64,000 bases of DNA from Spirometra erinaceieuropaei (lineage: Eukaryota > Platyhelminthes > Cestoda > Diphyllobothriidea > Diphyllobothriidae). Where the stretch lies: contig CACRXP010000399.1 in the NCBI GenBank assembly GCA_902702965.1, positions 105,719 to 169,718 of the forward strand. The letters are read 5' to 3'. A program made the translations under genes and the position numbers. The notes beneath the pieces are model-generated. The model searched no databases, was not told the DNA's origin, and saw only the letters and a program-made list of their open reading frames with translations. This document shows, one piece after another, positions 46,780-58,012 of the stretch (within the stretch, counting starts at the first letter, position 1; every line of letters starts with the position of its first letter).

Positions 46780-47075
46780 ACGGGTCCCTTGTGGCTCAGT
46801 GGTTAGGGGCGTTGGACCTTTACCTAACAGGTCACGAGTTCGAGCTCTAGTTGTTTCACATTTCGGGGTCAGATAGGGCCGACAGACTACGTCTAATAAG
46901 CCAGAAATTGTCATTTCCGTCTCTGTTGTCTTTGTCGGTAATACAATTGTGCCTGCATCATGCGCGCTGTGCGGTTGTTGGCTGGGCTCCCGAGCGAGAC
47001 CAAAGGTACAACGGCATGAGTGAGTTCCGTAGAATTATTTTGTGAGTGCGCCCCCCTCTACCACAAAGTTGTATT
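46780..47075 (+). repeat. tRNA-type SINE (C'')
   Basis: Best A-box of the family here, TGGCTCAGTGG (46792-46802), and B-box GAGTTCGAGCTC (46837-46848), 45 bp apart, followed by the complete body to about 47075. Confidence 0.8.
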
Positions 47076-47471
47076 TTTGCAATCAGTCCTGACAATTCTA
47101 TTGAAATGTATTAGTAACATATTTACCCAGTCATGACCTTAGAACAGTTATGCGCCTTTGGTGAAATAAATTAAAATTTTGTCTCTTTTATTGGATTGCA
47201 TCATAAGTATTCCAGTAATGTGAAGAATACCATGAGTCATCGAAGTAATGTTTGGGAATTTAGCTTCAGAATGTGGGTGAGTCATGCAGCTGCAAACGTC
47301 ACTAAAACATTATTTGTAAGAGATATTTGTACTTTCATAGTTACTGCGTTTTTTGCATAAGTCTATACATATAAAGACGAAGTTTACTAAATTAAGACCG
47401 TCTTGCTCACGTTTTCGAAATTCGGCCATCTTCCACAACGACATTTTGAAGAAACACAACACTACCTCTTG

Positions 47472-47510
47472 TATTTATTTTATTTTATTTTATTTTATCT
47501 TAGGATGACG
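47472..47510 (+). repeat. TTTTA microsatellite
   Basis: Seven or so TTTTA units, only in C''. Confidence 0.9.
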
Positions 47511-48854
47511 TACTTCATATACTAAGGTATCGGACCCATGAATTTATGTCTGTTTGCAAGTGATTGGCAATCATTCGGAAATGTTGGTCAATCCCATGAG
47601 CTGTGCCAGCGCCTGTACATATACAGTTGATGGTGGCATGACCGCATTTAAAACAATTACTTTATATGCCGCAATAAATATTGCATTTGTTAAAGTCCGT
47701 CCTTTTAAGTGCAATAGGCTGCTATCTTAACACTCGCAAATACGACTGCACGACGACTGCGTATGCTGATAACAATATTTACTATCATCGCTATTTTGTG
47801 TGGGATTTTCAGTCTCATGTCTGGAAACGTCAATGGTGTTAGCATTGTTTTGATCCTCAAAATAAAATAGCATGGCATGGGTTACAAATGTGGCATTCCG
47901 CTGCTGCCGGTCCTCCTAGATTAGCCGCCTACAGGAACTCTTGCAACCTGGAGTCGCATTACATTTCAATTTAGATTCTGCTACGCAGAAAATAAATGAG
48001 ACTTTGGGCTGCCGCAGTTTAAATCCAGACTTTGGATTTCGCACGTCTTCAAAAGTATGGTCATTCAAAATATCAGCTCCTCTTCAACTAACTGTGACTT
48101 GGTAATCCTCTCCTTGTCTAGACAGTATTGTTTACTTAGTGTTCAAAATAAGCCCGTAGGTAAACATCATAAAATTCTAGAATATGCGAAATCCTGAACC
48201 AAACTTCATACCTATTGGAAACGCAGTGTTATGTAAAACGTTTTGCGTAAGTTTCTGACTATCGTTGTTATGTTCATGCCCATTATGTTGATAAAAACAT
48301 TAAATCATTTTTAATGCTTGCAAACTGACGCTCCGAAATTCATGGAGGTACATTCAGCATTTTGTTGGAATATATTGCGGAATCCGATGGCATGATAACA
48401 TGCATGGCCATTTTTTGCAGCTAAATAACAGATGTGGGGTACATACGTGTTTGTTAGCAGTATTTTGCAGACACATTTGTATACTAAATGATAATTGACA
48501 ATACACTGAGATGCAGATAACAATGTTGCGGGGAAATTATTGAAGCAAACGGCACATGCTTTTCAATTCGAAATAAATCTAAGTTACAAAATAATGTGAA
48601 TGTTTGTGAAAAGGGGACAAATGGAAGACAGGAATGAACAAAGTTCCAGTGTACTTAACCGCAATTGCAGTAAACCAAACGGGTTTTAGCCATCGGTTAA
48701 GAACACATAGCTGTCCGAAACCAAATGATTTCGGAAAAATAAACTCTGTATTTCTTAACAATATTCCACAAAGTTAACTTTTATCAAAATTAAACTGCAA
48801 TATTTAAAACGGCAGTAATATTTTAACGGATGACGAATTTTGAATCAGACCAAT

Positions 48855-49556
48855 TAGACTGATTGTAATGAAGGCTGTAATCCACATAATTACTAAAAAT
48901 CTCTAACATTCTCCTGCAATAACATTCTTCCCAAGAAAAAATGTAATTACCAAAATATTATGCATAGGAACAATCGTTTCTGTATTCAAGGAACCATAAA
49001 AGTATTGTTCTTTTTTTCTGATTTGCTAGGAAGATTTAGCGAAGGCAACCATAAAAATACTGCATTCTTCATATTTTACTAACGACAACCAGTACAAATT
49101 GCATGATAATTTTCTGTGGGGAATTGATGAAAAACCATTAAGAACGAAGGCTTACATGCCCTGCAGAGCCCAAACACAGTCAAGCCTTCCGACCTCACCG
49201 GAGTGAGTGTTGAATTTCCCATGGTGATGCAGCGATGACATTCATTCTTTCCGGTAAATACGATGAAAAAATTGAATCAAGCATGTCAAGTGCAAATAGA
49301 GTTTTCGGGCTTAGTTTATATGAATTGGTTTTGGAAGAAGGTGTGGAATTTATGCATTTGGGTACTTACAGTATTGTACGTGTAGAAAACGCCCACGAAT
49401 CTTCTTAATGTTACCCACTCCAGGCATTCTTTGTATGTACTACTGAGAACACCGCTGGACGCCTTGCAAAGATCCATTTGCAATTTAAAATTGTGTAACA
49501 CAAAATTGTTCTGCATCCACCTGTCCAAGCCACTGGACGATTATAAACCAAAACAT
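48855..49556 (-). pseudogene. Three-exon secreted cysteine-rich gene, broken copy C''
   Basis: Exon 1 49556-49370 is 187 bp, two bases shorter than in A and B: after MFWFIIVQWLGQVDAEQFC the frame shifts, and the old frame resumes at NFKLQMDLCKASSG...NT. Exon 2 (49246-49156) is open and well kept in the phase-0 frame (NECHRCITMGNSTL, VFGLCRA). Exon 3 begins after ATTGCAG at 48913, but the joined codon becomes TGA and the next codons include TAG. Splice signals GTAAGT, GTAAGC and ATTGCAG are all still present. A dead paralogue that helps define the true frames of A and B. Confidence 0.7.
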
Positions 49557-49584
49557 TGTTGTCTGGTCACCCTGTTTTTGTTAA

Positions 49585-49585
<1 letters not shown>

Positions 49586-49620
<35 letters not shown>
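49586..49620 (+). repeat. TA dinucleotide microsatellite
   Basis: About 17 TA units just upstream of the C'' pseudogene start. A and B have only TATTTATACCGT here. Confidence 0.95.
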
Positions 49621-49621
<1 letters not shown>

Positions 49622-50460
49622 TAAGAAATGTTTGCGCGAAAAGATACGCTTGGTGAAATTTTTTAAAATACAACCACACGATACATAAGACAAAAGCATG
49701 GGCTCTATATCCATTGTGCCAATATTCATACAGTTTGGCGTGACCATTATAAGGGTAACCATAGAAATTGGCGCAACACTGTTTTTTATGGAAAGTCTGT
49801 ACATATTTTATGCCATGCTATCCTTTAACGAACCATATTTATTTGTTTGGCTGACGAGCGTCGTGCATTCGCAAAAGTTGCAAAATTGCTAGAACAAAAT
49901 TTCATAAATTTTAAAACCAGCAAAGTTTTAACACGCACATATAATTGCTTTTGTTGCTGCAGGAATAAGACGACAATAGCAATATAAGACTAAGGGCTAA
50001 ATATATGTTTGTACATATTTCCATCTAAAATGCAACATAGGTATATACTTATTCGTCGCTATGCAATGAATCATATATCCCACCACTCTGAGTTGACATT
50101 TAGGATCGAACTGTCTCAGAGATCATTTTCTGGGGCGTCGACTGACAGTGGTCTGTATAGACGAAAGCATTATAATACTGCTGATGCAAAATTTGTTTAA
50201 CATAGATACGAGGCGATAATTTACTCTAGATGAAATGAAAACCATCTTTCAATTTTTGGCGAGATGATGCCCATTAAAGTTCAGAAAATAATTATGTCCG
50301 TCGAGTTTCAGCAAGTAATCATGTTCGTAAACCTACGTCGTTTTTGAGATATTACAGCTCTTGCTTCACACTTCAATCCTGCGAAATTAAAGAGTGATTT
50401 AACAAGTGATTAAAGAGTGTTTGTAGATGCTCACATCTAATAAGGGGAGGGTATCTCCTG

Positions 50461-50695
50461 TTGCTTATTCGCGGATGAACTGTATAGCCCGGAAGACTCT
50501 ATTTAAGCTCTGATGCAATCGCTCAACTTCCCTGGTCTTGATGACGACAAATGTGTCGTCCACGTAGCAGAGCCACATGTTTGGTTCGAAGGTGTGCACA
50601 ATTATCTGTTCTAGTCCCTGCAACACTAGTTCTGCAAGCAGCCCTGATATTAGGGAGCCAGGGACAACTACCAAACCCCGTGTCTCATGAAGATA
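50461..50695 (-). mobile_element. Penelope-like element fragment 3a: reverse transcriptase piece
   Basis: GSLISGLLAELVLQGLEQIIVHTFEPNMWLCYVDDTFVVIKT and LHQSLNRVFRAIQFIRE. Contains the YVDD catalytic pair, but the preceding GTPKGSPIS block reads VVVPGSLIS. Cut off right after FIRE where unit C'' begins. Confidence 0.85.
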
Positions 50696-50699
50696 GAGC

Positions 50700-51046
50700 G
50701 TCGCAAAAATTCTATTTACTGCCGTACATTCAGGGAATCTCTGAATCACTCTCTCGGCAGTTAAAACGCTTTGGCCTATCCATTGCCCATAAGCCCGCAT
50801 TTTTCCTTCGCGATACATTATGCCGAGTAAAGGACCCGGTGCCCAAAGAACAAATAACTAACGTCATCTACCGCATACCGTGAGCCAACTGCCCTTGTGT
50901 TTATATCGGCCATACAGGCCGATGTCTTGGGACTCGCATTTACGAACACAAGTCAGCCCTCCGCCGACGTGACCCTCTGTCGCTTGTGTTTGCGCAAGCC
51001 ATTGAGCATGACCACCGCTTCAATTGGGACGGCACTGAAGTGATCG
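50700..51046 (+). mobile_element. Penelope-like element fragment 3b: RT tail and GIY-YIG, opposite strand
   Basis: QKFYLLPYIQGISESLSRQLKRFGLSIAHKPAFFLRDTLCRVKDPVPKEQITNVIYRIP, one TGA, then ANCPCVYIGHTGRCLGTRIYEHKSALRRRDP and EHDHRFNWDGTEV. The GIY-YIG core (IYRIP...VYIGHTGR.LGTRI.EH) is well kept. The coding sequence stops inside the domain at about 51046 where a SINE begins. It diverges from fragment 3a within about 10 bp, so the two halves of one element type are back to back. Confidence 0.85.
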
Positions 51047-51325
51047 TGGCCCGGTGGGTAGAGGCGTGGACTTCTAAACCAACAGGTCGCGAGTTCGAGG
51101 CTCGGGTGTTCCACACTTCGGGCTTGGGTATGGCTGGCTGACGACGGCTAATAAGCCAGAAATGGTCATTCCAGTCTCACTTCTCTTTGTCGGTAATAGC
51201 ATTCTGCCTTTATATCATGCGCCGCTGTGCGGCTGCTGGTTGGGCTCGAGAGAGAGCCCTTAAGGCACAACGGAACGAGTGAGTTCTGTTAGAACGATCG
51301 GTGAGCGCCACGTACCATTATATAT
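51046..51325 (+). repeat. tRNA-type SINE joined to Penelope GIY-YIG
   Basis: A-box-like GTGGCCCGGTGGG (51046-51058), B-box GCGAGTTCGAGGCTC (51089-51103), full body and TGAGCGCC tail. The best-preserved copy of the body in the window, hence probably the youngest insertion. Confidence 0.8.
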
Positions 51326-52150
51326 AGGTGTTTTGGTAGATGTTAAATAATTCATACTGGCCAAACTGTAATTTGTACGTTATTACGCATATTTCTTTGA
51401 AAATGTGTGCAAATACCTTTAGCATACATCGTACAGTTACCATAAGCAGTTCGATGCAAAACTCAAAAACAACTTTGAAACGGACGTGAAGTCTGCCAAA
51501 AAACCGTTCAATAACTTGATCCTGATGACAATCTGATGTATTCGAAATGCGCAACTTAGGAGGCCCTGCTTAGGTAATCAGCCTACTGTATCAGATTTGG
51601 TGGATTGCAGACGTTGGAAAAGGTGATTAAACTTGCCCTGTCCATATTTTTTCCTGAATGCAAAGTGTCTATATGTTTAATTAAAGTAGGCTTCAAGTAT
51701 AAGGTATGAAATTCTAGCGAAGGTTGGGAAAACTACAGCAGGAAAAGTCAGGATTGTCATTGATTTTGAACTTGGTAAGAATGTCAGGATGGACCGCTAA
51801 ATAACGTGTCGCTCAACCTGGCTTCATGCACCCAATAATAGACAGGTTTAATTTCTACGGGTTTGCAAGTCATATTGCAGAAATACAATTCGTCAAAGTA
51901 GTTTTCCACAGATTGCGTTGATTTTTGTGGAATCAACAGATGAAAACAACATTCACAAGAGTCAGTACCTCGTCCAGTGACTCTCAGAAATCTGTATTTT
52001 CATGCAAAAATATGCATTTATATATATGCTGAACAGCGGAAGCAGTGTGAATTCCGAGATAATATGATGAAGATAGAAGGCTTGTTGGAAAAAATCAAGT
52101 TGTACATGTGAATGTTCGAGCTGGTGACACCAACCCGTCGTCAGACAATA
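51326..52150. other. No gene seen
   Basis: AT-rich, no recognised repeat or exon. The end near 52140-52190 (ACGGGTTGGTGTCACCAGC on the minus strand) is probably the start of the next element's 3' untranslated tail. Confidence 0.4.
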
Positions 52151-53645
52151 TAAACAGTGGAGAAAGTGAACTGGTCAGAATAAATTTATTGGCGTGACAG
52201 GGCAACCGTTGACAGGCAAGCAACTAATGTATGAATGGGTGTGGACAGATAATTAGGCTGGAAACCGCCGCGGGGGAGGAGTGGGGGTTACTGTTGCGGC
52301 TCCCTGTGTTGAAGGATGGGACGGATGACGATTCAATGGAACTATGGACAGTAGACTTAATGGTCGTCGAGCCGGCATGAGGGCAGAGGTCAGCGAGACT
52401 AACGTAGAACTGTTAGAGATTTCAGTTGCGGTTCGCTGTGTCTGGGAGGTGTAATGTGGTGGAGAAAAAGTGCGATTCAACGTGGCCCAGTGTGGCTTAG
52501 CGGCAGTTGTTAGGTCGTTGGCGGCAGTCAGTAAGCCGGGCACGCAGACCTTCGTAATGAGCTTCTAGATCGACAAGGCGATTGATGCTTTCCGCGTTAG
52601 AGTGCCAAGCAGCGAGTAATTCACGAGCTTGTTTGGTGTTCGCCATGGCAACAACTTCAGCTCCTTGCCAATTGAAGCGATGATCGCATTCAAGGGCGTG
52701 CATAAACAACAGTGACACAGGGCCAAGTCGGTGGATGGCTAGTTTATGTTCGTTTTTACGCGTCCCGAGTCGTCGGCGTGTATGACCAACATAGTCGCAA
52801 TAGCGGTTGGCACACGAGATGAGGTGGATGACATTGGCTTACTGCTCTTTAAGTATAGCGTCTTTCACTCTGGATAGTTTTGCGCGCACGTGGGAGGCCG
52901 GCTTGTGGGCAATGAAGATGCCAAACCGGTTTAGTTGTATGTCGATCGCCTCGGAAATACCCCGCATGTAGGATAGAAAGTAGAATTTTTGTAGTTCTGC
53001 TCCCTCATTAGAACCAGTGCCTTGTGGTTGTCTCTAATTCCTGAAAAAATTTTTACAAAACTGACCGGGTATCCGTTGAACCGGAATAACCGATTCAGGA
53101 GAGCGAGTTCTTGCTTAAGTAGGTCATCGCTGCTGCAGTAATGATAGACCCGGTGGAAAAGTGTTTGGACACAGCTCGTTTTATGAGCAGCAGGATGGCT
53201 GCTTATAAAATTAAGAATCACATCAACACTCCAGTGTTTTAGGTAGACGTTTTTTGCAAAACCGACAGCATTACGTGTTTGGATACTAACGTCTAGAAAC
53301 GGGAGAATGCCTCCTATTGCCTCTTTACGAGTAAACTGGATAGCTGGGAAGACGCTATTCAGACTCAAATGATATTGTTCAATTTCGCAGGTCTTCCTGA
53401 TAACAAACGTATCATCTACGTATCGGAGCCACATTCTCAGTTTAAATGTTCGCATAACTTCCTCTTCTAGGTGTTGTAGTACCAGTTCAGCTAGTAGACC
53501 GGATATTGGCGATCCCTTTGGTGTACCCCTAACCTGCTGATAAAACTTTTTATCGAATTGGCAGTAGTTATTGAGACAGAGTTTAAGGATCTCTAAAAAG
53601 TGTTGTGTTGGAATGCTGGTTGGATGGGCATGCACCGACCGCAGC
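52151..53645 (-). mobile_element. Penelope-like element 4: reverse transcriptase plus GIY-YIG, 5' truncated
   Basis: Largest element here. 53635-52931 is open for 234 residues: QVRGTPKGSPISGLLAELVLQHLE (motif B region), WLRYVDDTFVI (catalytic YVDD), FTRKEAIGGILPFLDVSI, LKHWSVDVILNFISSHPAAHKTSCVQTLFHRV, NGYP. A one-base shift near 52997 moves the frame to QKFYFLSYMRGISEAIDIQLNRFGIFIAHKPASHVR, a TAA follows KEQ at about 52840, then ANVIHLISCANRYCDYVGHTRRRLGTRKNEHKLA (GIY-YIG with YVG) and the tail to about 52500. A long untranslated tail with AATAAATTT (about 52178-52188) follows. N-terminal half of the reverse transcriptase missing. Non-functional because of the shift and stop, yet quite recent. 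Confidence 0.9.
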
Positions 53646-56330
53646 TAAATAGGCGATTTAAAGCTATTTAAACTGCATATCTAACAATCCTTTTTCCACA
53701 CAGGTTTCTTTTATTTTGCCTGAAGTGCCGTACACTTCCAAGCTTGTACCATGTTTTCTTTTTCTTACTTTCCCATCTCCCTCTGTTAGTGGTACAGATA
53801 TATAGAATATTTAGGCTCTCCAAAATGCTTTCCGTATTTCTCTTCATACCCTCTCCTAACAAAATACATGCAGCAAAACAAGGATTTCAACATATAGGAT
53901 GTTAGTTCAGTGCGTGTTTCTCCAACTTCACCACCAACCAATCAAACTTGCTCTTCCCTTTCACTGAATGATATTTGCAAGCCAGCATTCTGCGTCCATA
54001 CGCTCCTTACTGCCATTTTTACCAGCAATTCACTAAAATCCTCAGAGATTTAGACCAAGCGCAGGAGAGTTTAAACATTTTGTTGGCTATAGTGACAATT
54101 TCCAAGCCTACGGAGGTCGATATTAGACTCGAAAGAAGCTGGTCGAAATACAGCCTTACACAATAGTCAGATATTTAGACTAGACGTGAGCAAGTAGCTT
54201 GTCTCTTCATAAACTCTATCTATTTGGAGAATTGCTGACAAGGTTATGTTATCGTTTGACTCGTGACAGGCGAATAAGTTCACCGTCATGCGCTTTCTGG
54301 GTGTGGTGGTTGTTGACGGCTGGCAGAAATTGGCGTTTTTTTGAAAATTCAGAGGTGAATTTTGAAGGGCGTGGAAATTGCTGAAAACAAAGTTGGGGAA
54401 ATGAGTCTGGTTCTCTCCATAACGATTTGACATTGGAGAAATATTGTATTGCCCAACTTGAACCTGTTGGGGGAGACCAAATGCGCAGCGGATCTGATAA
54501 ACAGACAAGACATTATCAGTACAAAGTGGGAAAATGAAAGAACTCACTATATGTTTTAAGCGGTTGCCGATGAGGAAAACTTGGTTGAAAGTAGGAGTCC
54601 ATTTAAGGCAGATCCTAGGGCAACAGTGGTCGTCGGAACATTTATACTTTTGTCTAGACTGATGAACGCTAAAAGGTCAGTTATAATGTGTGTTACTGAG
54701 CACGTTGCCTGTTCTATGGAAGGACACTATTATTTCGCTTGTTCACAGCCCTCATGGTGGTCAACATTGCGGGATATATGTAGCTCTGTGTGCTTCCATA
54801 TTTATTTATTTGACCTTAATTTCGTACGTTACGTGATTTACACTGTTGACGCGGTGGATGCTATCTAAAAGCACGTGCATACCTTTCGCCAGTATTCCGC
54901 GCCGATGCACATGTGAAGGCGGTCGGATAATTAGTGTGTCGTCCATCTTATCCAGTGAGCATTCTTGTAGATAATCGTGTTTTAAATGTCAACTTATTAA
55001 AATCCTTCAGACAATAACTCCTTAATTTGGAGGAGATCGCGCGTGTAGAAGCATTGTACATTCAGTTCGAATGTCTTTGCCGAAACCTTCTAGCTTCAAA
55101 TGATAAGCATGTTTTCTTCCGCACTATCATTTATTCGACTATTTTATTTTGTTTAAATCTAACATTTCTGGTGTGCTGGCTTAACCAGATAATAATATTA
55201 GTAGGTCTTCTGAGGAAGTTTTATTTGGAGGAAAATACGTATGCCGGAACCGGTTATACTATGCTGGCCAAGTATAGGTCGTCGTGGAGCATTTGCAAAC
55301 AATACTCATTTAACGCATATTACTGGATCATGTCTACTTAGTAGACCAATGGAACAATTTAAGGTAAAGGGTGCATTATCTCCGTGGCAGAATACAAATC
55401 AGAAAAGTGTAAGGCCCAGCCGTCGACTCAGAACCACACCTTCACCTACCTGACTACATTCCAATATATGTCATCCATTCGTCTTATTAACTGTCTGGTC
55501 AGACACGACCAAACTGACAGATATAACCATTGCCGTGGCCGACGATCTTTCAGAGGCGGCTTTTCCGTCATATTCTGTTTGGTATTGATTTCTGCAAGAC
55601 GCAAGGGCATTGCAAAACCGTAAAATTGGTATATATTTAGCCTTCCTTACCATAGGTTTGCGAATAAGGTTTACGTGCGGCAGTCTAATACCAGCATTGT
55701 TAACATTGAAGGCTGATAGAGCAAAGGTTGCTTGTTATGTAGGCGGACTTTGGCCATTATGCCTTCACAATTTCAGAAGTAATTTGCGAAAGTGATGGAG
55801 CTTATCATAAGGAGAGTTGATATGAGGATGACGTGTTGGTAATCATCGTCTGTTTCCCATTTTAAAAACAAGTAACATATAGAGACTGTCATCCTAAAAG
55901 CATGACGGCGAATATCATTCGGATATTACCAGGGTTGGGACTCGCACCTGTGCTAGCAATCACCAGCCCGCTAATCTCAACTGCATCTGCTGTAAAATCA
56001 TCAACTCCTTCGTTTAAAAACAACAAATAAGTTTACGGAGCAGATTCAACTGCTTCCCTCTCCTCGTCTTGATCCTCTGACATTATCCATAACGAAATAT
56101 CCTCTTTCAGGTACCTCCACGTTACTTTGTCCTCAATTATTTGATTTTCCCTCCACATTAAGTCTCTTTTTTCTAAGGTTCGTAAAATTCTTTATTACAT
56201 ACGTTGTTTACGTTACTCGCACACACCTCAACCCTTAGTCTGACAATTCATCGATGGCTGCATTCGTCTTCTTATCCTTTACTGCTCTCCTGTTTTTCTT
56301 CCTGCTTTGCTTAAAAGGGATAGTTAAATT
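53646..56330. other. No gene recognised
   Basis: Several ORFs of 60-126 codons on both strands, none with family motifs or consistent splice edges. A run near 55920-55975 has a weak tRNA-like B box on the minus strand without a matching fold. Confidence 0.4.
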
Positions 56331-56339
56331 TTGAAACGT

Positions 56340-56520
56340 GTCCTCCGCATACTCCTTTCTGCTGCTGGTGTTTCCTACCTTTTTTTAATTGACACTATCT
56401 TACAACGACATGTCGACGCGGACAATCAATTTGCTGGTCGGATTATAGATGACTGTGCCCATCCCTTGCATTCTGATCTCATTTCTGAAAAGTCTTCCCG
56501 CCCGATGCGCCCCAACTTCT
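56340..56520 (+). repeat. Unit-start scrap D
   Basis: GGTGTTTCCTAC....TTGACACTATCTTACAACGACAT...GGTCGGATTATAGATGACTGTGCCCATC..TTGCATTCTGA follows unit A 1620-1790. The most diverged unit fragment, abutting a Penelope-like 3' tail. Confidence 0.55.
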
Positions 56521-56690
56521 GACTTATGTCATATCGCACATCAACTTGTCGAGCTTCAGTATTGTCATTCCGTGCGCGCTATCATACGTGCGAAGAGATA
56601 AAAATACAGAAGCTAAGACTTAAATTATCCTCATAATACTCGCTTTATTGGGTTAAACTTTGACCCTTGAATAATCAATTCACTTATTTA
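56515..56690 (+). mobile_element. Penelope-like 3' tail, solitary
   Basis: Same sequence as 38040-38215 (GTGCGAAGAGATA.AAATACAGAAGCTAAGACTT...). No coding part attached. Confidence 0.6.
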
Positions 56691-56884
56691 CTGCCCATTT
56701 ATCTCTAGCAAATTACCCGGTTGCTGTTTTTGAATATGAATATGGAGGTCAGGGACGAAAGCCTCTTTTTCTGCATAACCTGACGTAACCTGACAAGAAT
56801 ATTTCGTTTTCAAGCAGTAGGTCAGGCCGATCTAATATATGAGCCTTTATTCGACGTAAACGTAATTAAATCATTGGTTTACCT

Positions 56885-57117
56885 TGAAAAGCTCCTTTTA
56901 TTTCCTTTCTTATGTATGCTTTTGTGCGCATTCATTGAGCGGGCGCACGCGTGTGAACTGCATCTGGACTCCCAGAATAGTCGTCCGAATGTTAATTAGC
57001 TGTCTCGGTAAATGACACCGAAGTGACCATGTAGTCGCCTTGACCTGAGTGTCTGCTGCATCGCAGAGCCTCCCGTTAGCTCGAGTCCTAGGAAGCCGCC
57101 TTGAAGAACAAGACACG
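56885..57117 (-). repeat. GC-rich repeat R2, first half (split copy)
   Basis: GAGCGGGCGCACGCGT and CTCCCAGAAT, GACACCG, TGACCTGAG match 20480-20650. Interrupted at about 57118 by a Penelope-like element. Confidence 0.75.
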
Positions 57118-58012
57118 ATCAACGGGCAAGGGCTTTATAAGCCTGACGTTTCAGATTCCTGCTCGAGTCCATCGTCAGCGACAAAAGCGGATAAGGGTGG
57201 TTCATGCATATGCGGCAGCAGTATTTATTTATGTCAAGAACGTTTCAGAAGCCGTCGGCGGCCTTCTCGCACCACTTGGGGTTAGAGTTGCTCACAGACC
57301 GGAGACAATCATCCGGTGTCAGTTAATGAAACCGAAAGACCGACTACCATGGCAAGAAACGTCTGGAGTCGTTTATCGGATCTGATGCAGCTGGGGGCAA
57401 AGCAACTTCGTCGGAGAAACTGGAAGACAACTGCAAACGCGAATGGCCGAACACGCTGTAGCGGTGTGGAGAAATGACGCTAGCTCTCAAGGTTCGGCTC
57501 ATTCGACGGCTTCCGTCCACACATTCAAATTTGACGATGCCGAAATTATCGCAAGAGGTGACAACAGCGTGAGCCGGGAACTGCTTGAGTCATGGTTTAC
57601 TGGCCCCCAGTCTATTAGCAAGTGCAATGATCTTCCCATTCAATTCTTCCTGCTGAGACTTTCCCTAGGCGGAGTAATTGGCCACACGGGGAGCGCACAG
57701 GTGAACACTCTTCCCAACACCCGGGTCAGCGCGTCAGATGGTCGAGCAATCATCACACCAACATCCAACGCATGCGATTAAATTGAGCAATTAACGACGC
57801 GAATGTCGGCCATCTTGCCAAATACAACGATCCCTGATGAAGGGGGGGGGAGCCGTGAATATTCATAGGTATGTGATAGCGTGGCTACTGCATCCTATAA
57901 ATACTGCAGCCGCATATTCATGAACCACCGGTATCTGCTTTTTTATCTGATGATGTATTCGAGCAGGAATCAGAAACGTCAGGCTAATAAAGCTCTTGTC
58001 CCGGCGATCGAG
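57118..58012 (+). mobile_element. Penelope-like element fragment 5 with inverted end, nested in R2
   Basis: GIY-YIG part: LLAPLGVRVAHRPETI, LMKPKDRLPWQETSGVVYRI, stop, CSWGQSNFVGETGRQLQTRMAEHAVAVW, FKFDDAEIIARGDNSVSRELLESWFTGPQSISKC at 57250-57640, then GSAQVNTLPNTRV and AIITPTSNACD. The 3' tail TTCGAGCAGGAATCAGAAACGTCAGGC.AATAAAGC ends at about 58012. The same tail stands inverted at the element's start (57118-57180), so the fragment is flanked by inverted copies, a structure reported for Penelope-like elements. One nonsense codon in the GIY-YIG core. Related to fragment 2. Confidence 0.85.

Larger units (their letters stand above)
45370..50440 (+). repeat. Unit fragment C'' (5' part of a unit, diverged)
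   Basis: Matches unit A from about 1335 to about 7920, in order, ending at a Penelope-like fragment. It lacks the A-only ~500 bp and the block equivalent to 3010-3990, as well as the minus-orientation SINE. With C' it shows two units meeting across about 300 bp, the closest unit-to-unit junction in the window. Confidence 0.8.

Noticed and set aside
54167..54547. 126-codon minus-strand ORF
   Set aside because: No family resemblance, no splice-supported neighbours, composition typical of chance ORFs in this region.
55920..55975. Possible tRNA or SINE on the minus strand (GGTGCGAGTCCC)
   Set aside because: Only a B-box-like match. The supposed A box is too close and no cloverleaf arms pair.
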